Positions 1 to 11,100 of a stretch of 64,000 bases of DNA are shown one piece after another. This DNA is from Saccharicrinis sp963677655 (GTDB lineage: Bacteria > Bacteroidota > Bacteroidia > Bacteroidales > Marinilabiliaceae), in assembly GCA_963677655.1 (NCBI GenBank), contig OY782088.1. One strand, 5' to 3'. The position numbers were made by a program, and so were the translations under genes. The notes under the pieces are model-generated. The model saw nothing but the letters and a program-made list of their open reading frames with translations. It searched no databases and was not told the origin of the DNA. Every line of letters starts with the position of its first letter. Positions within the stretch are counted from its first letter, which is position 1.

Positions 1-1
1 G

Positions 2-190
2 GAATACTACCTTAAAAATAGTCCATCTTTTATTTGTGATACCAAGAAGGTAAGCTTCAAAAAGATTGATGCTAAAAGCGGAATGCAGGAATACGATGAA
101 AACGGAAACAAGAAGTTTACCAGTACCACCGCTTTTGTATTCTATCTCGACCAACTTAATCTTAATCTGGAAAGTGCAAAAAGGCAATAA
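2..190 (+). CDS. C-terminal fragment of an unrecognised protein
   Basis: An open frame enters from the left edge and runs 62 codons to TAA at 188-190. The tail is polar and ends in FVFYLDQLNLNLESAKRQ. I do not recognise the family. A hairpin terminator follows 26 bases later on the same strand, which supports this being the true end of a transcribed gene. It lies upstream of the restriction operon and is probably another gene of the same accessory island. The start and most of the protein lie outside the window, so no function can be assigned. Confidence 0.6.
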   Translation, partial: EYYLKNSPSFICDTKKVSFKKIDAKSGMQEYDENGNKKFTSTTAFVFYLDQLNLNLESAKRQ

Positions 191-215
191 TAGTACATTC
201 AATCTTATAGGCAAA

Positions 216-250
216 ACGAGGGTTTCTTCTGGAGAAGCTCTCGTTTTTTT
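216..250 (+). terminator. Rho-independent terminator
   Basis: Arms ACGAG (216-220) and CTCGT (240-244) enclose an inner CTTCT/AGAAG stem and are followed by a run of seven T. It closes the gene ending at 190. Confidence 0.75.
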
Positions 251-313
251 ATTGGATGAAATTGAAAAGCAGTTGGAACATATTCTTAATACACAAAATC
301 TTCTTACAAATTC

Positions 314-476
314 AGTTACTTAGGTAACTTATAATACTTAGAACAGGATTATTTATTAAATACTAAAGAGTTATAGCATTTTCATTCGTTTTATCAGGTT
401 ACTTGACATTACTTAGGTTACTTGATAACTCTTGTTTTTTTATACATCGTTACTAAGAAAGTACTTAGGTACTTAG
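314..476. repeat. Cluster of TTACTTAG-type repeats in the 191-695 intergenic region
   Basis: The roughly 500-base gap before the controller gene has no convincing gene. It holds several related short repeats. AGTTACTTAGGTAACT (314-329) is an inverted repeat with 6-bp arms. AGGTTACTTG occurs at 396-405 and again at 415-424, a 19-bp spacing. GTACTTAGGTACTTAG lies at 461-476. Related TAAGTAAGTTAAGTAAC follows near 534-550. They could be operators for the downstream Xre regulator or iterons of an old replicon; the sequence does not decide between these. Confidence 0.6.
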
Positions 477-653
477 AGGAAAAAGAAGTTATTTTCTCTA
501 TTAATCAACTGATTAAGTGATGAATACTCTTTTGTAAGTAAGTTAAGTAACAAAAGCAACCACATTAGTATGTATGATTAGTTGAATTTCAAACAATTGG
601 AATTACATAAAATTTTATCCTCAATCATTTAAAAAACACACTCCTATTTTGTA

Positions 654-691
654 TATATTTGACCTAATTAGGACAAGAACTAAAAAGGTCA
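654..691 (+). promoter_or_regulatory. Promoter and operator-like palindromes of the restriction operon
   Basis: TATATTTG at 654-661 matches the Bacteroidota -7 element TAnnTTTG; no good -33 TTTG is visible. Directly after it lies the perfect palindrome CCTAATTAGG (663-672), where transcription would begin. A wider inverted pair, TGACCT (660-665) and AGGTCA (686-691), brackets the start region. The position, just ahead of an Xre gene, suggests self-regulation by that protein. Confidence 0.5.
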
Positions 692-695
692 CATT

Positions 696-986
696 ATGCT
701 TGGGGAAAAGCTAAGAGAACTTAGAGAAAGTAGAGGATTGGTTCAACGCGAAGTAGCAACAGTATTAAGCGTTGATACTGCCTATATCAGTAAGATAGAA
801 AGCAGTGAAAAACCATTGAGCCGAGATTCTTTAAAAAAGTTATCAGAGTTTTTTGATTATCCGGAAAACGATTTAATTACTCTATGGCTTTCTGAAAAAG
901 TTTATAAAATAGTTTGTGAGGAGGATTTAGCAATTGATTCATTGAATCATACGATTAACAGGATTAAGAAGGAACGTAATATATGA
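696..986 (+). CDS. Xre-family HTH regulator of the restriction operon (controller-like)
   Basis: A 96-residue protein. Residues about 4-58 form a Cro/C1-type helix-turn-helix: LGEKLRELRESRGL, then QREVATVLSVDTAYISKIE as the recognition region, then the usual SRDSLKKLSEFF helix. The rest is a short helical tail. It is the first gene of the operon, and its stop overlaps the hsdM start in ATGA at 983-986, so the two are translationally coupled. Small proteins of this kind often control expression of restriction-modification genes. Palindromes at 660-691 are plausible binding sites. Its family is clear; its role as controller is inferred from position. Confidence 0.85.
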   Translation: MLGEKLRELRESRGLVQREVATVLSVDTAYISKIESSEKPLSRDSLKKLSEFFDYPENDLITLWLSEKVYKIVCEEDLAIDSLNHTINRIKKERNI

Positions 987-3853
987 AATTCGAGAAGATA
1001 AAATTGCCTCGATTGGAACAGCTACTAATGGGTGTAGCTGATGATTTAAGAGGTAAAATGGATGCAGCGGAATACAAGGAGTATATTTTTGGGATGCTAT
1101 TTCTTAAAAGGATGTCTGATGTATTTGACCAAAAACGTGAACAACTTAAAAAGAATGATTACAAGCATTTAGATGCTGATACATTAAATGAAATATTAGA
1201 AGATAAGCTTACTTATGGAGAAACGTTCTTTGTGCCAAAGAGAGCTCGATGGCACGAGGGATTTGTAGATGAAAATGAGATTCAGCAACCACCAATCAAA
1301 CATCTTCAAAGTAATATTGGCCAAATGCTTAATAAAGCATTAGATGCCATTGAAGAAGCAAACCCTGATACCTTGGCAGGTATCTTTAAGGGGCGTATAA
1401 ACTTTAATAAAGAGGTTGATGGAAAGCAGATTGTTAAAAATGCCGACTTAAAAAAGATAATTGATAAGTTCAACGAGTTTCCTGCCCTTGTGAATGAAAA
1501 CTTTGAATTTCCTGACTTACTGGGTGCTGCTTATGAATATCTTTTAAAGCATTTTGCCGATGAAAGTGGTAAAAAAGGAGGTCAGTTTTATACCCCAAAT
1601 CAGGTTGTTCGTCTTCTTGTTCAGCTTATCAAACCGGAAGAAGGAATGTCCATATATGACCCAACAGTGGGTTCGGGCGGTATGCTTATTCAATCACAAC
1701 AATACGTTGAAGAGCAAGGGCAAAATGCGCAGGATATTGAATTGCATGGACAAGAAAATGACCCAACTGTTGTTGCAATCTGTAAAATGAATATCATCCT
1801 TCATAATATTACTAAGTACAATATTGAATATGGCGATACACTGGAGGAGCCTCTGAACGAGAAAGATGGACAGATAATGCAGTTCGACCGAGTTATTGCA
1901 AATCCTCCATTTTCACAGAATTATGATAGAGCAACCATGCAATATCAATCTCGTTTTGGCTATGGTTTTGCACCTGAAACGGGTAAAAAGGGAGACTTGA
2001 TGTTTGTTCAACACATGCTTGCTAGTTGTAAAAAAACAGGCAAAGTAGTGGTCGTAATGCCTCACGGTGTTTTATTTAGAGGTGGAAAGGAAAAAGAAAT
2101 TCGTGAAGCAATGCTTCGAGCCGATGTATTGGAAGGAATAATCAGTTTACCACCACAATTATTCTACGGAACAGGTATACCTGCCTGTATTATGGTTTTC
2201 AATAAAAACAAACCGGATGAATTGAAAGACAAAGTTTTTATTGTTAATGCAGATAAAGATTATGCAGAAGGTAAAAAACAAAATACCTTAAGGCCGGAGG
2301 ACGTCGAAAAAATAGATTTTGTTTTTACCAATAAGATTGAAGAAAAGAACTATTCTAAACTTATAGATATTTATAAGCAAGAAGATGAAGGAATTGTAAG
2401 CATTGAAGACAATGATTGGACATTAAATATTCGTAGATATGTAGACAATACACCTCCACCAGAACCTGAAAATGTAAAAGCTCACTTGATTGGAGGTATA
2501 CCTATTCCTGAAATAGATACAATTCAAGATTTACTATGTCCGAAATTTAATTTTGAGAGCAGTCAGTTTTTTAAAGAGAAAGATGAATACTTTAAACTTT
2601 TCAATATTGAAGAGAAATCTGAAATAAAAGAGACAATTGATTCGGATAAAAATATTGAATCTACCCTTGTACAATTAGGTTTACATCTCGCTGATTGGTG
2701 GCAGTTAGCAAAAGAAGATTTCTCTAAACTTGCCCCCAATGGCAATGATTCCCGGGCAAACTTACCTTCCGTGCGTTCCAAACTATTAAATTCTATTAAG
2801 GATAAATTTGTACCTGTAGGAGTATTGGATAAATTTCAGGTTGCTGGTGTGTTCGTTAACTGGTGGGATAATATAAAGTACGACCTAAAAACTATTATGC
2901 AGAACGGATGGGATGCTGGGTTAATTCCTGATGACTATTTAATAGCCGAATACTTCACAAAGGAAAAAGTTGAGATTGAAAAGATTGAGATGCAAAAAGC
3001 AGAGTATGAAACAACTTTAGAAGAAGCAGTTGAAGAAGCCTTAAATCTTATCGAATTTGAACCAGACGAAGAGGAAGGAGAAGTTAAACTTACGCCTAAA
3101 TTAGCTAAGGATGAATTAAAAACTCAAATTGAATATTATATCCTAGAAAAAAACACACCCAATAAAGCAAAACCATTTCAGGATGCTGAAATAAGAATTA
3201 AAGAGTTGGAAGCCTGTATTACAAGTTGTAAAAACTCATTAAAAGAGAAAAAAGCATTACTAGAGTTAAAACTTATATTAAAGCGATATGGTGCGGATGA
3301 TGAAAAAACAGAATGTAAAACTTTACTTAATAGGACTAATAACGAATTAGTCAAATTAAACACAGAAATAGAGGCACTTATTGTGGATTTCAAAACTAAT
3401 TTAAAGGATAGTTCGACATTTGCTAAAATCAAAACATCGACAACTGCATTGGAAAAAGCCTTAAAGAAAGATAAAGAAGAAAGTGCCATATTGAAGCTGG
3501 CTAAGTTATTAGAAGCAAAGAAAAAGTTTAAGGATATTACAAAACCATATAACAGTCGATTAAAAGACCAAACCATATTACAAACTAAACTCGATAGTTT
3601 AGATACCTTATTGAAAGAGATTGGAGGTATTATTACGAAAGAAGAAGCTCAAAAATTAATATTGAAAAAACACTTCGATATTATCAATAATCAACTTCAA
3701 CGTTATTTAAATGCAGAAAAAAGAGCATTAATTGCTGCTCATGAAAATTTGTTTAATAAGTATTTCATTTCTGTTGACGATTTGGAAAAATACCGCACAA
3801 ATACACTTAATGAATTAAATGATTTTCTAACTAAATTAAACTACTTAAGTTAA
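983..3853 (+). CDS. hsdM: Type I restriction-modification DNA adenine methyltransferase, HsdM
   Basis: A 956-residue N6-adenine methyltransferase subunit. The N-terminal helical HsdM domain (about 1-150) is followed by the SAM-dependent fold. This has the binding motif DPTVGSGGML at residues 226-235 and the catalytic NPPF at 307-310. GQFYTPNQVVRLLVQL just upstream is typical of HsdM. The usual family length is about 500 residues. Here some 450 further residues follow (roughly 500-956), rich in Lys and Glu and predicted coiled coil; such extensions occur in a subset of HsdM proteins. It would act with HsdS to methylate the host target and with HsdR to restrict. The gene overlaps its neighbours at both ends by 1-4 bases. 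Confidence 0.95.
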   Translation: MKFEKIKLPRLEQLLMGVADDLRGKMDAAEYKEYIFGMLFLKRMSDVFDQKREQLKKNDYKHLDADTLNEILEDKLTYGETFFVPKRARWHEGFVDENEIQQPPIKHLQSNIGQMLNKALDAIEEANPDTLAGIFKGRINFNKEVDGKQIVKNADLKKIIDKFNEFPALVNENFEFPDLLGAAYEYLLKHFADESGKKGGQFYTPNQVVRLLVQLIKPEEGMSIYDPTVGSGGMLIQSQQYVEEQGQNAQDIELHGQENDPTVVAICKMNIILHNITKYNIEYGDTLEEPLNEKDGQIMQFDRVIANPPFSQNYDRATMQYQSRFGYGFAPETGKKGDLMFVQHMLASCKKTGKVVVVMPHGVLFRGGKEKEIREAMLRADVLEGIISLPPQLFYGTGIPACIMVFNKNKPDELKDKVFIVNADKDYAEGKKQNTLRPEDVEKIDFVFTNKIEEKNYSKLIDIYKQEDEGIVSIEDNDWTLNIRRYVDNTPPPEPENVKAHLIGGIPIPEIDTIQDLLCPKFNFESSQFFKEKDEYFKLFNIEEKSEIKETIDSDKNIESTLVQLGLHLADWWQLAKEDFSKLAPNGNDSRANLPSVRSKLLNSIKDKFVPVGVLDKFQVAGVFVNWWDNIKYDLKTIMQNGWDAGLIPDDYLIAEYFTKEKVEIEKIEMQKAEYETTLEEAVEEALNLIEFEPDEEEGEVKLTPKLAKDELKTQIEYYILEKNTPNKAKPFQDAEIRIKELEACITSCKNSLKEKKALLELKLILKRYGADDEKTECKTLLNRTNNELVKLNTEIEALIVDFKTNLKDSSTFAKIKTSTTALEKALKKDKEESAILKLAKLLEAKKKFKDITKPYNSRLKDQTILQTKLDSLDTLLKEIGGIITKEEAQKLILKKHFDIINNQLQRYLNAEKRALIAAHENLFNKYFISVDDLEKYRTNTLNELNDFLTKLNYLS

Positions 3854-5070
3854 TGGAACACTGGGAAGAAAGTATATTGTTAGAGAAGTTAATTCAAGAG
3901 GATTTCATTAAATTAGATAGAGGGCGAGTTATTTCTTCAAATGATTTAATAGAACATCCAGGTTCACATCCTGTATATTCTTCATCAGCTCAAAACAATG
4001 GATTATTTGGAACATTTGATTTGTATGATTTTGATGAAGAACTCATAACATGGTCAGTTGATGGGGGTGGATATTTCTTTTATCGCCCCAGACACAAGTT
4101 TTCTGTCACAAATGTTTCAGGCATTCTCCGAATATTAAAAAAACAGAAATTAGATTATAAATTCCTGTACTATATATTAGATTATCAACATAGAAATCAA
4201 ATCTTTGACTACGTTGACAAAGCCCATCCTTCAGTTATAAAAAAGAGGTACTACATACCAAAAATAGAGTTTGACGAGCAAATCAAAATTGCTTCTATTT
4301 TATCCAAAGTCGATGAATCAATTAATCAAACTGAACAACTTATAGCTAAATATAATCAAATAAAGACTGGCTTAATGCAAGATCTTTTAACCAAAGGCAT
4401 TGATAAAAAAGGAAATATCAGAAATGAGGAAACTCATGAATTTAAAGATAGTCCTTTGGGGAAAATACCCACTGATTGGGATTGTATTAACATTGAACAA
4501 ATTAAGACTTTTGTAACAAGTGGTTCTAGAGGTTGGGCAAAATACTATTCTGTGGAGGGAAGCAAGTTTATACGTATTACAAATCTTAAAAGGAACCAAA
4601 TAGAAATAGATTGTACAGACCTCCAGTTTGTAGACTTACCAAAAACAATAGAAGGAACTCGCTCAAAATTGGAGAAGGGTGATTTATTAATTTCAATTAC
4701 TGCTGACCTAGGAATAATTGGTGTTGTTCCTGATAATTTTGGTGAGGCCTATATTAATCAGCACATTGCCTTAGTTCGTTTAGATAAAAGTGAAGTAAAC
4801 CCTAGTTTCATAGGATATTTTCTTGCTTCCCAAAACGGTCAAGCAATGTTTAGTTTATTAAATGATGGTGGAGCAAAAGCGGGGTTAAATCTGAATACTA
4901 TCAATAGTTTATGGGTAATTAAACCCGAATTAGACGAACAAAACTTAATTGCAGATAAAATTGAAGGTATCAAAAGTACAATAGTTGATACACACAATCA
5001 ATTAAATAAATTAAAGTCCTTAAAATTAGGTTTGATGCAAGACCTTTTAAGTGGTAAAATTAGAGTGTAA
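3853..5070 (+). CDS. hsdS: Type I restriction-modification specificity subunit, HsdS
   Basis: A 405-residue protein with the two-half layout of HsdS. A first target-recognition domain spans about 1-150. A central conserved helical region contains EQLIAKYNQIKTGLMQDLLT. A second recognition domain spans about 205-355. A C-terminal helical repeat ends KSLKLGLMQDLLSGKIRV, mirroring the central one. Each recognition domain would read one half of a bipartite DNA site. The start codon shares one base with the hsdM stop (TAATG). Thirty-one bases separate its stop from the next gene. The target sequence cannot be predicted by eye. Confidence 0.93.
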   Translation: MEHWEESILLEKLIQEDFIKLDRGRVISSNDLIEHPGSHPVYSSSAQNNGLFGTFDLYDFDEELITWSVDGGGYFFYRPRHKFSVTNVSGILRILKKQKLDYKFLYYILDYQHRNQIFDYVDKAHPSVIKKRYYIPKIEFDEQIKIASILSKVDESINQTEQLIAKYNQIKTGLMQDLLTKGIDKKGNIRNEETHEFKDSPLGKIPTDWDCINIEQIKTFVTSGSRGWAKYYSVEGSKFIRITNLKRNQIEIDCTDLQFVDLPKTIEGTRSKLEKGDLLISITADLGIIGVVPDNFGEAYINQHIALVRLDKSEVNPSFIGYFLASQNGQAMFSLLNDGGAKAGLNLNTINSLWVIKPELDEQNLIADKIEGIKSTIVDTHNQLNKLKSLKLGLMQDLLSGKIRV

Positions 5071-5101
5071 TAGTAAAAGTCAGCTAATTAATCATATTCC
5101 T

Positions 5102-8100
5102 ATGAAAATTAAAAATATCCAACAATATAGAACCTATTATAAGAATGAGATAAGAGACCTACCTACTAGAGATGAGAATTTTATTGGTACTTACTATAGA
5201 GAAAAGGCTAATAGTAAAAAGAAATTTGGTTGGTTTGATATTTATCATGGGGATAAAGAAGGGTATGGAAAAACTGAAGATGGAATAGGTAATTTCCTTC
5301 AAAGCTTCTTGGATATGGCTAAGGATGGTCAGGCAGTGTATGAATTTCTTCAAAATGCGGTGGATGCCGGAAGTTCTCACTTTACAATGATTTGGGGAGA
5401 AGATGAGATTGACGGCAATAAATATGTTTTAGTTGCTAATAATGGAGAAATGTTTGACTTTAATAGTGTTCGCTCCATTTTAAATGTTGGGTCTTCAACT
5501 AAGAATAGTAATAGTCAAAACATCGGTAAGTTTGGCATTGGTTTTAAACTAGCTCACCGTTTAGTAGGCAAAGACAATGGTTTAGATGAATTAATAAATC
5601 AGAATTCGGGTCCAATATTATTTAGTTGGAAAAACAGAGAGTTGCAACAATTAGGTAATGGCGAAATTATTGAGCCTGCCGACATTCAAATTATAGAAGA
5701 AAGTGAAGACAAGCATGTAATACAAGATTCAAACCCTTGGTTGTTTAAAATTCTTATTACTTGCTTTCCATGCCTTCCGGAAAATGATTTAATACAAGAA
5801 AGAATTAAATTTATTGGAGGTGCAGAAATAAATGAGCCTACTTTTAAGAAAAAGGAATATGAAGTTCTAGCGAGATGGGTCAATAAATATTCTGATATTT
5901 TAACACCAGAAACCTACAAGGAAGGCTCGCTATTCTTTATAAAGTTAGGTAAAGGTAAGGAAGCTGATTTAGCAGATGAAAACCTTGCTGAAGGTGTAAA
6001 GTTTTCAATGGCGATATTACACGAAACGGCCGAAGACAAAGAAAATAAAAACACCATTCTAAAAACAGTTCAGCTCAATCGAGAAAACAAAATAACATTA
6101 CCTGAACTACACTATCTATTCTTTAATATTTCAAAAAAAGATAATCTAAGTGATTATTTATTTGTACGTTTTGGAATTGAAAATGAAGAAGAACTTACTC
6201 AAGAACAAAGAAATAAAGTTGAATCAGAAGCTGATATCGAAGTTTTATTTGGCTTTAGAGAATATGATAAAATAGACGACTTTTTTAAAGGTGCTCCAAA
6301 TTTATACTTGTATTTCCCTTTAAGTGAAGAAGTTCATAATTTCAATTTCATTCTACATTCTAATGCCTTTTATAAAGCTAGTTCTCGAACTTTCTTACAT
6401 AAAGGAACAGCTGGTGAGGATGGCATTAATGAGCGCTTGTTACGAAAAATTAGTGAACGCACGGGGAATGAACTCAAAAGATTGTTTGAATCATCAGACC
6501 TGAAGGACAATAAAGATTTCTTAAACTTATATGCTGCACTATTAACGTCAAAAGAGAGTCAAAATCAAGACAGGTTATGGATTCAAGAACCATTCATTAA
6601 TGAATTAAATAAGGTCCTGAAAAAACATATTCCAATAAAGGATTCCAATTCTGATAGAGGTTTCTCAATTGAAAGCAGCTCACAATCTGTGTATATTAAG
6701 AAGACAGAAATTGACATTGAAAACTGGGGGTTAAACAATACGAAATGGTTTTACTGGGGAAAAGAATCGGATAATTCGCTTTGGTATAGCGCAACAGCAA
6801 AATTAGATGTAAAATCTTTTGACATTTTTAATTTGCTGGGTATAACAGGTATTTCCGATAAGGTTAATACTTGGATTAACAAGGATAGTGCTCGAATAAA
6901 AACAATAATTACAGAACTTGATACGATTATTGATAGAAATCAAGTCACCGATGCTTTTATCAACAATCTTAAAAAGCTTAAAATTCTTGAATTTAATAAT
7001 GGTGAGTTTATTTCCCTTGAAGAGCTAGACAGCAAACAATCAGACGGGTATTTTATAGTCCACAACAAATTAAGTGACATCAAAGATTTACTTATTAAGT
7101 GTGACTTTAAAGTAAGTATATTAAATTTTAATGAATATTCGTTTATTCGCAATTATAGCTCTAGATTGAGTAATTCGTCTCAGCTAAGAAGTCATGAAAA
7201 GTTAGTTGAAATATTTAGTGACAATATTTCCCTTGATAAGGCTAGTTCTTTGTCAAAAGAAGAGAAAATGCATATTTTTAAAGCATTTCGCGATTTAAAC
7301 GACCAAGACAAGATAGTTCGTATCAAACAATTAAAACTATTTAGAAATGGATTTGGTGAACTATGTTATACCAAAAATTTACTAAAAGAAACTTCGGTAA
7401 GTTGGCTTCAAGACTATGTAATACACACAAATGAAATTCATCCAGATTTAAATACTTATTTAGTTGCAGAGAGCAAAGAGTTTTACGAATTTATTATTTA
7501 TCCTAATTGGGAACGAATTGCCAAGCGAATAACGCAAGCAGATAATCTAAGTAAGAAATCTATTTTAGATAGAGTTGTATCTTTATTCGAGGAATATAAG
7601 TCCTACACAAAATCGGACTTAATACTTTTGGGAAAATACAATAAGTGGTTTACTAACGGCCAATACATTGAAAGCAAAAACATCTACTTCAATGATATTT
7701 TAAAACCATACAATTCAGATAAGTATATCGAACTACAAAAAGCATTATTAAAGTTCATTGATGTACAGCTACCTGACCAATATTTTTTAGATTATTGTGA
7801 TTCGGAGGTCTTTGGTTTTTCACCTTCTAAAATTCAATTCAAATTTAAAGAAAAAATTATTTCTACCGGAGAAATTAAAACCCTAGCGGAATTTAGTATC
7901 CTTGGCTCATATGGGATATTTAATACCAACCTGATAAACGTAAAGGAAGATGGCACATTTGAAATACTAAATGAAGAAGGTAAGACGATGTATTATTCAT
8001 CTTCAACTTTAATTAATGCTTATATCCAATCCTATCATAAAAGCAGCCTACATCCTCTTCCTTCAAATTTAGCTGATATTAAAGATGCTATAGATAATCG

Positions 8101-11100
8101 TGGTGAAAAGTTATACAATCAATTTATTGACCAATTACTAATTGACAATGAAACTCAAGTTTTAGGATTAATTAATGCACTACTTGCAAAAACAGAAGTA
8201 CATCATATTCTTTTCAGCAAAATACCAGATTTTGAGTTCGATTGTTCGTGGGAAAATGAAGAGCTGAATAAGACATATGTTGGTTTTCTAAAAAGCTTAC
8301 TATCAAACGACAATATTGAGATTCAAAGCATTAACAGCAAGGTTGTTTTTAATACTAACAACCAATTAGTTTATCTAAAAGAAATAGACGAAGCTAATGA
8401 TTCAATAAAACTAACAAGGGATGACAAAGCAATTACAATATCTCGAACTAATCTATTGCAATTAAAGAGTGATACTGGCATAAAAGCTATACAGGATTTC
8501 GCAAATAGATGTGTTCAATCGGAGCTAATTACTTCCAAGGAATCTGATAAGCTTTTTAAGTTAACTGATTCAGGAATCACAGATGAACTGTTTGCCAAGT
8601 TTAATGAAACGATAGAGAAACATCAATTAATTAATGTTGACCAGATTTTATTTGTGGTACTATCCGGTAAAGTTGAAGAAACGCAGATTAAAACATATAA
8701 AATTCTAACACAAAAAGATGAATGGCAAAGTCTTGAAGGAAATTGGCTATTCCCCACTGAACATGCAATTGAGATATTTGATGCGAATTATATCTTACAC
8801 AATAATTATTGCGGAATACAAGAGCTATTGCAGTTAAATGACCTCGAAACTTTTATCTATGGTGAAAAGTCCAACGAGGGAGAATATGGTATGGATAGTT
8901 TCTTTTCAGATTTTTTATTTCAGAAAGCATGCTCATCTGCCATTTTTGTAGAAAATGGAAAGCCCTTAAGTATTCTGAAACACTTATATCAAAGCTGGAA
9001 AAAAACACGCACGGATAATAGAATTAGCAAAGAAAATGAAGATTGGAAGACCTCTCTTGGTTTTAGCCCGAAGCTAAAAGTTGTTGGTAACCTGATTGTA
9101 GAGGATGAATACGTTGGAGATGAAATATCCAGTTGGATTCAGGATGACTTGTCCATTAAGACAGAATTCTTAAAGAGCATTGGCTTTAACATAGGTAATT
9201 CGAATATAATTCAATTACGCAATTCTATTATTAGCCAAAAGCAATTAGCTCCAGAAATAAATATTTTCAATATTGAAACAGAACTATTAACCAACACTTT
9301 AATTGGTTTAGCTGATGGTTTCAAGACTAATAGTACTGTTACACATTTTCTAATAAATGATAACACTCACCAAATAATTGAAGAAATAGTTTTACACCTA
9401 ATTGGAAAAGTCAATGTTGACATTCCTCTTCCTTATTACCTATCAAGTAACAATTTGGCTATCCTAGGTGAAGAAGTAAATGAGTCATACTATTTAGACC
9501 CGGAAATACATCAATTATTAATTGAAGGTTCTAACTCCGCTTCCTTAGATGTTTTATATAGTCATGTTCCAATAATCTATTATTCCGAAGACATAGAAGA
9601 ATATATTGTGCAGAATTACTCTGAGTTTGAACTTGATTCAATATTTGTGAAATCAGAGGAAGGACAAGAACATTCTGAACCGTTTTATAATAAATGGTCG
9701 GAAAATAAAAACATCAAATTAATTAGGTGCGGTAGTATTGATTACAATATAATTGCTAACCACAAAGAATCAAAAATAGACCTAGGAATAATTAGCCAAG
9801 GTAATTACTATATAACTTCTGATGAAGATTCTATTGTGGTGTATTATCAAAGAAATTTATCACTGGAGTTGCTTTCTGAAGAAATTGAAAATAACGAAAG
9901 TGGCAACGAAGATGTCTCCTCCGAACTGCAAGAACTAATATCAGAAAGGAATAGAACTTTAGCAGCATTTTATAATGCTTTAACTTCAAGTGGCAGAGAT
10001 GATTTTGACAATGAAATAGCTAATAGCTTCATGAACACCTTGAAGCAAAAAAATATTGAGGATGAAAGAGAAACTCTTTTAAACACTCTTAGTGAGGAGC
10101 AAAAATATTCATACAACTGGTTTGTAACTTACTTAAAATACCTTCTTTCTTTTGAACAATTAGCGGAAACAACTGCTCAGAAATCAATTACATTTCAAAA
10201 AATTAAAGCCTTTCAAATTGACAATAAGGTATCTGACAAGTATTTCTTACTCGAAGGTGCAAACAACCTAATACCTGTTAATATTGAGGCATTTGAGGAT
10301 TTTAGCATATCTCTTGTTTTTAAAACCAACTCTAAAGAAAAGATTAAAGTTGAAGGGGTATCTAAAAAAGGCCAAGACCTTTTAGTTTATTGCCCAAAAG
10401 GAATTGAGACAAGGATTAAGAATAATTTCAATCAGGTTGTAAATATTAAAATCAACTTTACACCTGTACTAGACTTGCTGCAAAGACTTTATAGTGCTTT
10501 TACAAATAAGGATTACATAACAGAATGGGATGATATTCTTGATGTTACCCAATCGGTTAATTTCCTATATGGCCCTCCGGGAACAGGTAAGACAACTACC
10601 ATTAGCAATAGAATAATTGAAGTACATGCAGAAAATCCTGTTTTAAAATGTTTAGTCCTTACTCCCACCAATAAAGCCGGGGACGTACTTGCAAAAAAGA
10701 TAGTTGATAATTCTAATGTAGTGTCTGTAATTCGTTTAGGTAGTGCCACTTCTCCAGAGCTGGAAGCAATTGATGATGAAATATATCAAAGTGACCTAAA
10801 CGATTTGAGATTAGATGGAGCTAATGTTATAATTTCATCAATACACCGCTTACCATATTATCAAGTCAATAAAGAAGATGGTGGGTCGTTTAAGCTATTC
10901 AGTTCTGAAATAAATTGGGATTTTATAATATTTGATGAAGCATCCATGATAAACTTGCCTTATCAAGTTTTTGCTCTGATGGCATTTAAAGAGTCATGTC
11001 CAGAAGCTAAAATTATAATAGCTGGAGACCCTAAACAAATACCTCCTGTTGTAGATGCATCAGATAAAGAAATCGAAAACCTTGATATTGAAGATGAAAA

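Noticed and set aside
66..323. 85-codon open frame on the plus strand
   Set aside because: It runs across a strong terminator hairpin and lies out of frame with the more convincing gene end at 190.
5051..5101. GTG start for the GHKL-helicase protein
   Set aside because: It would overlap hsdS and add 17 residues without family resemblance; ATG 5102 is more likely.
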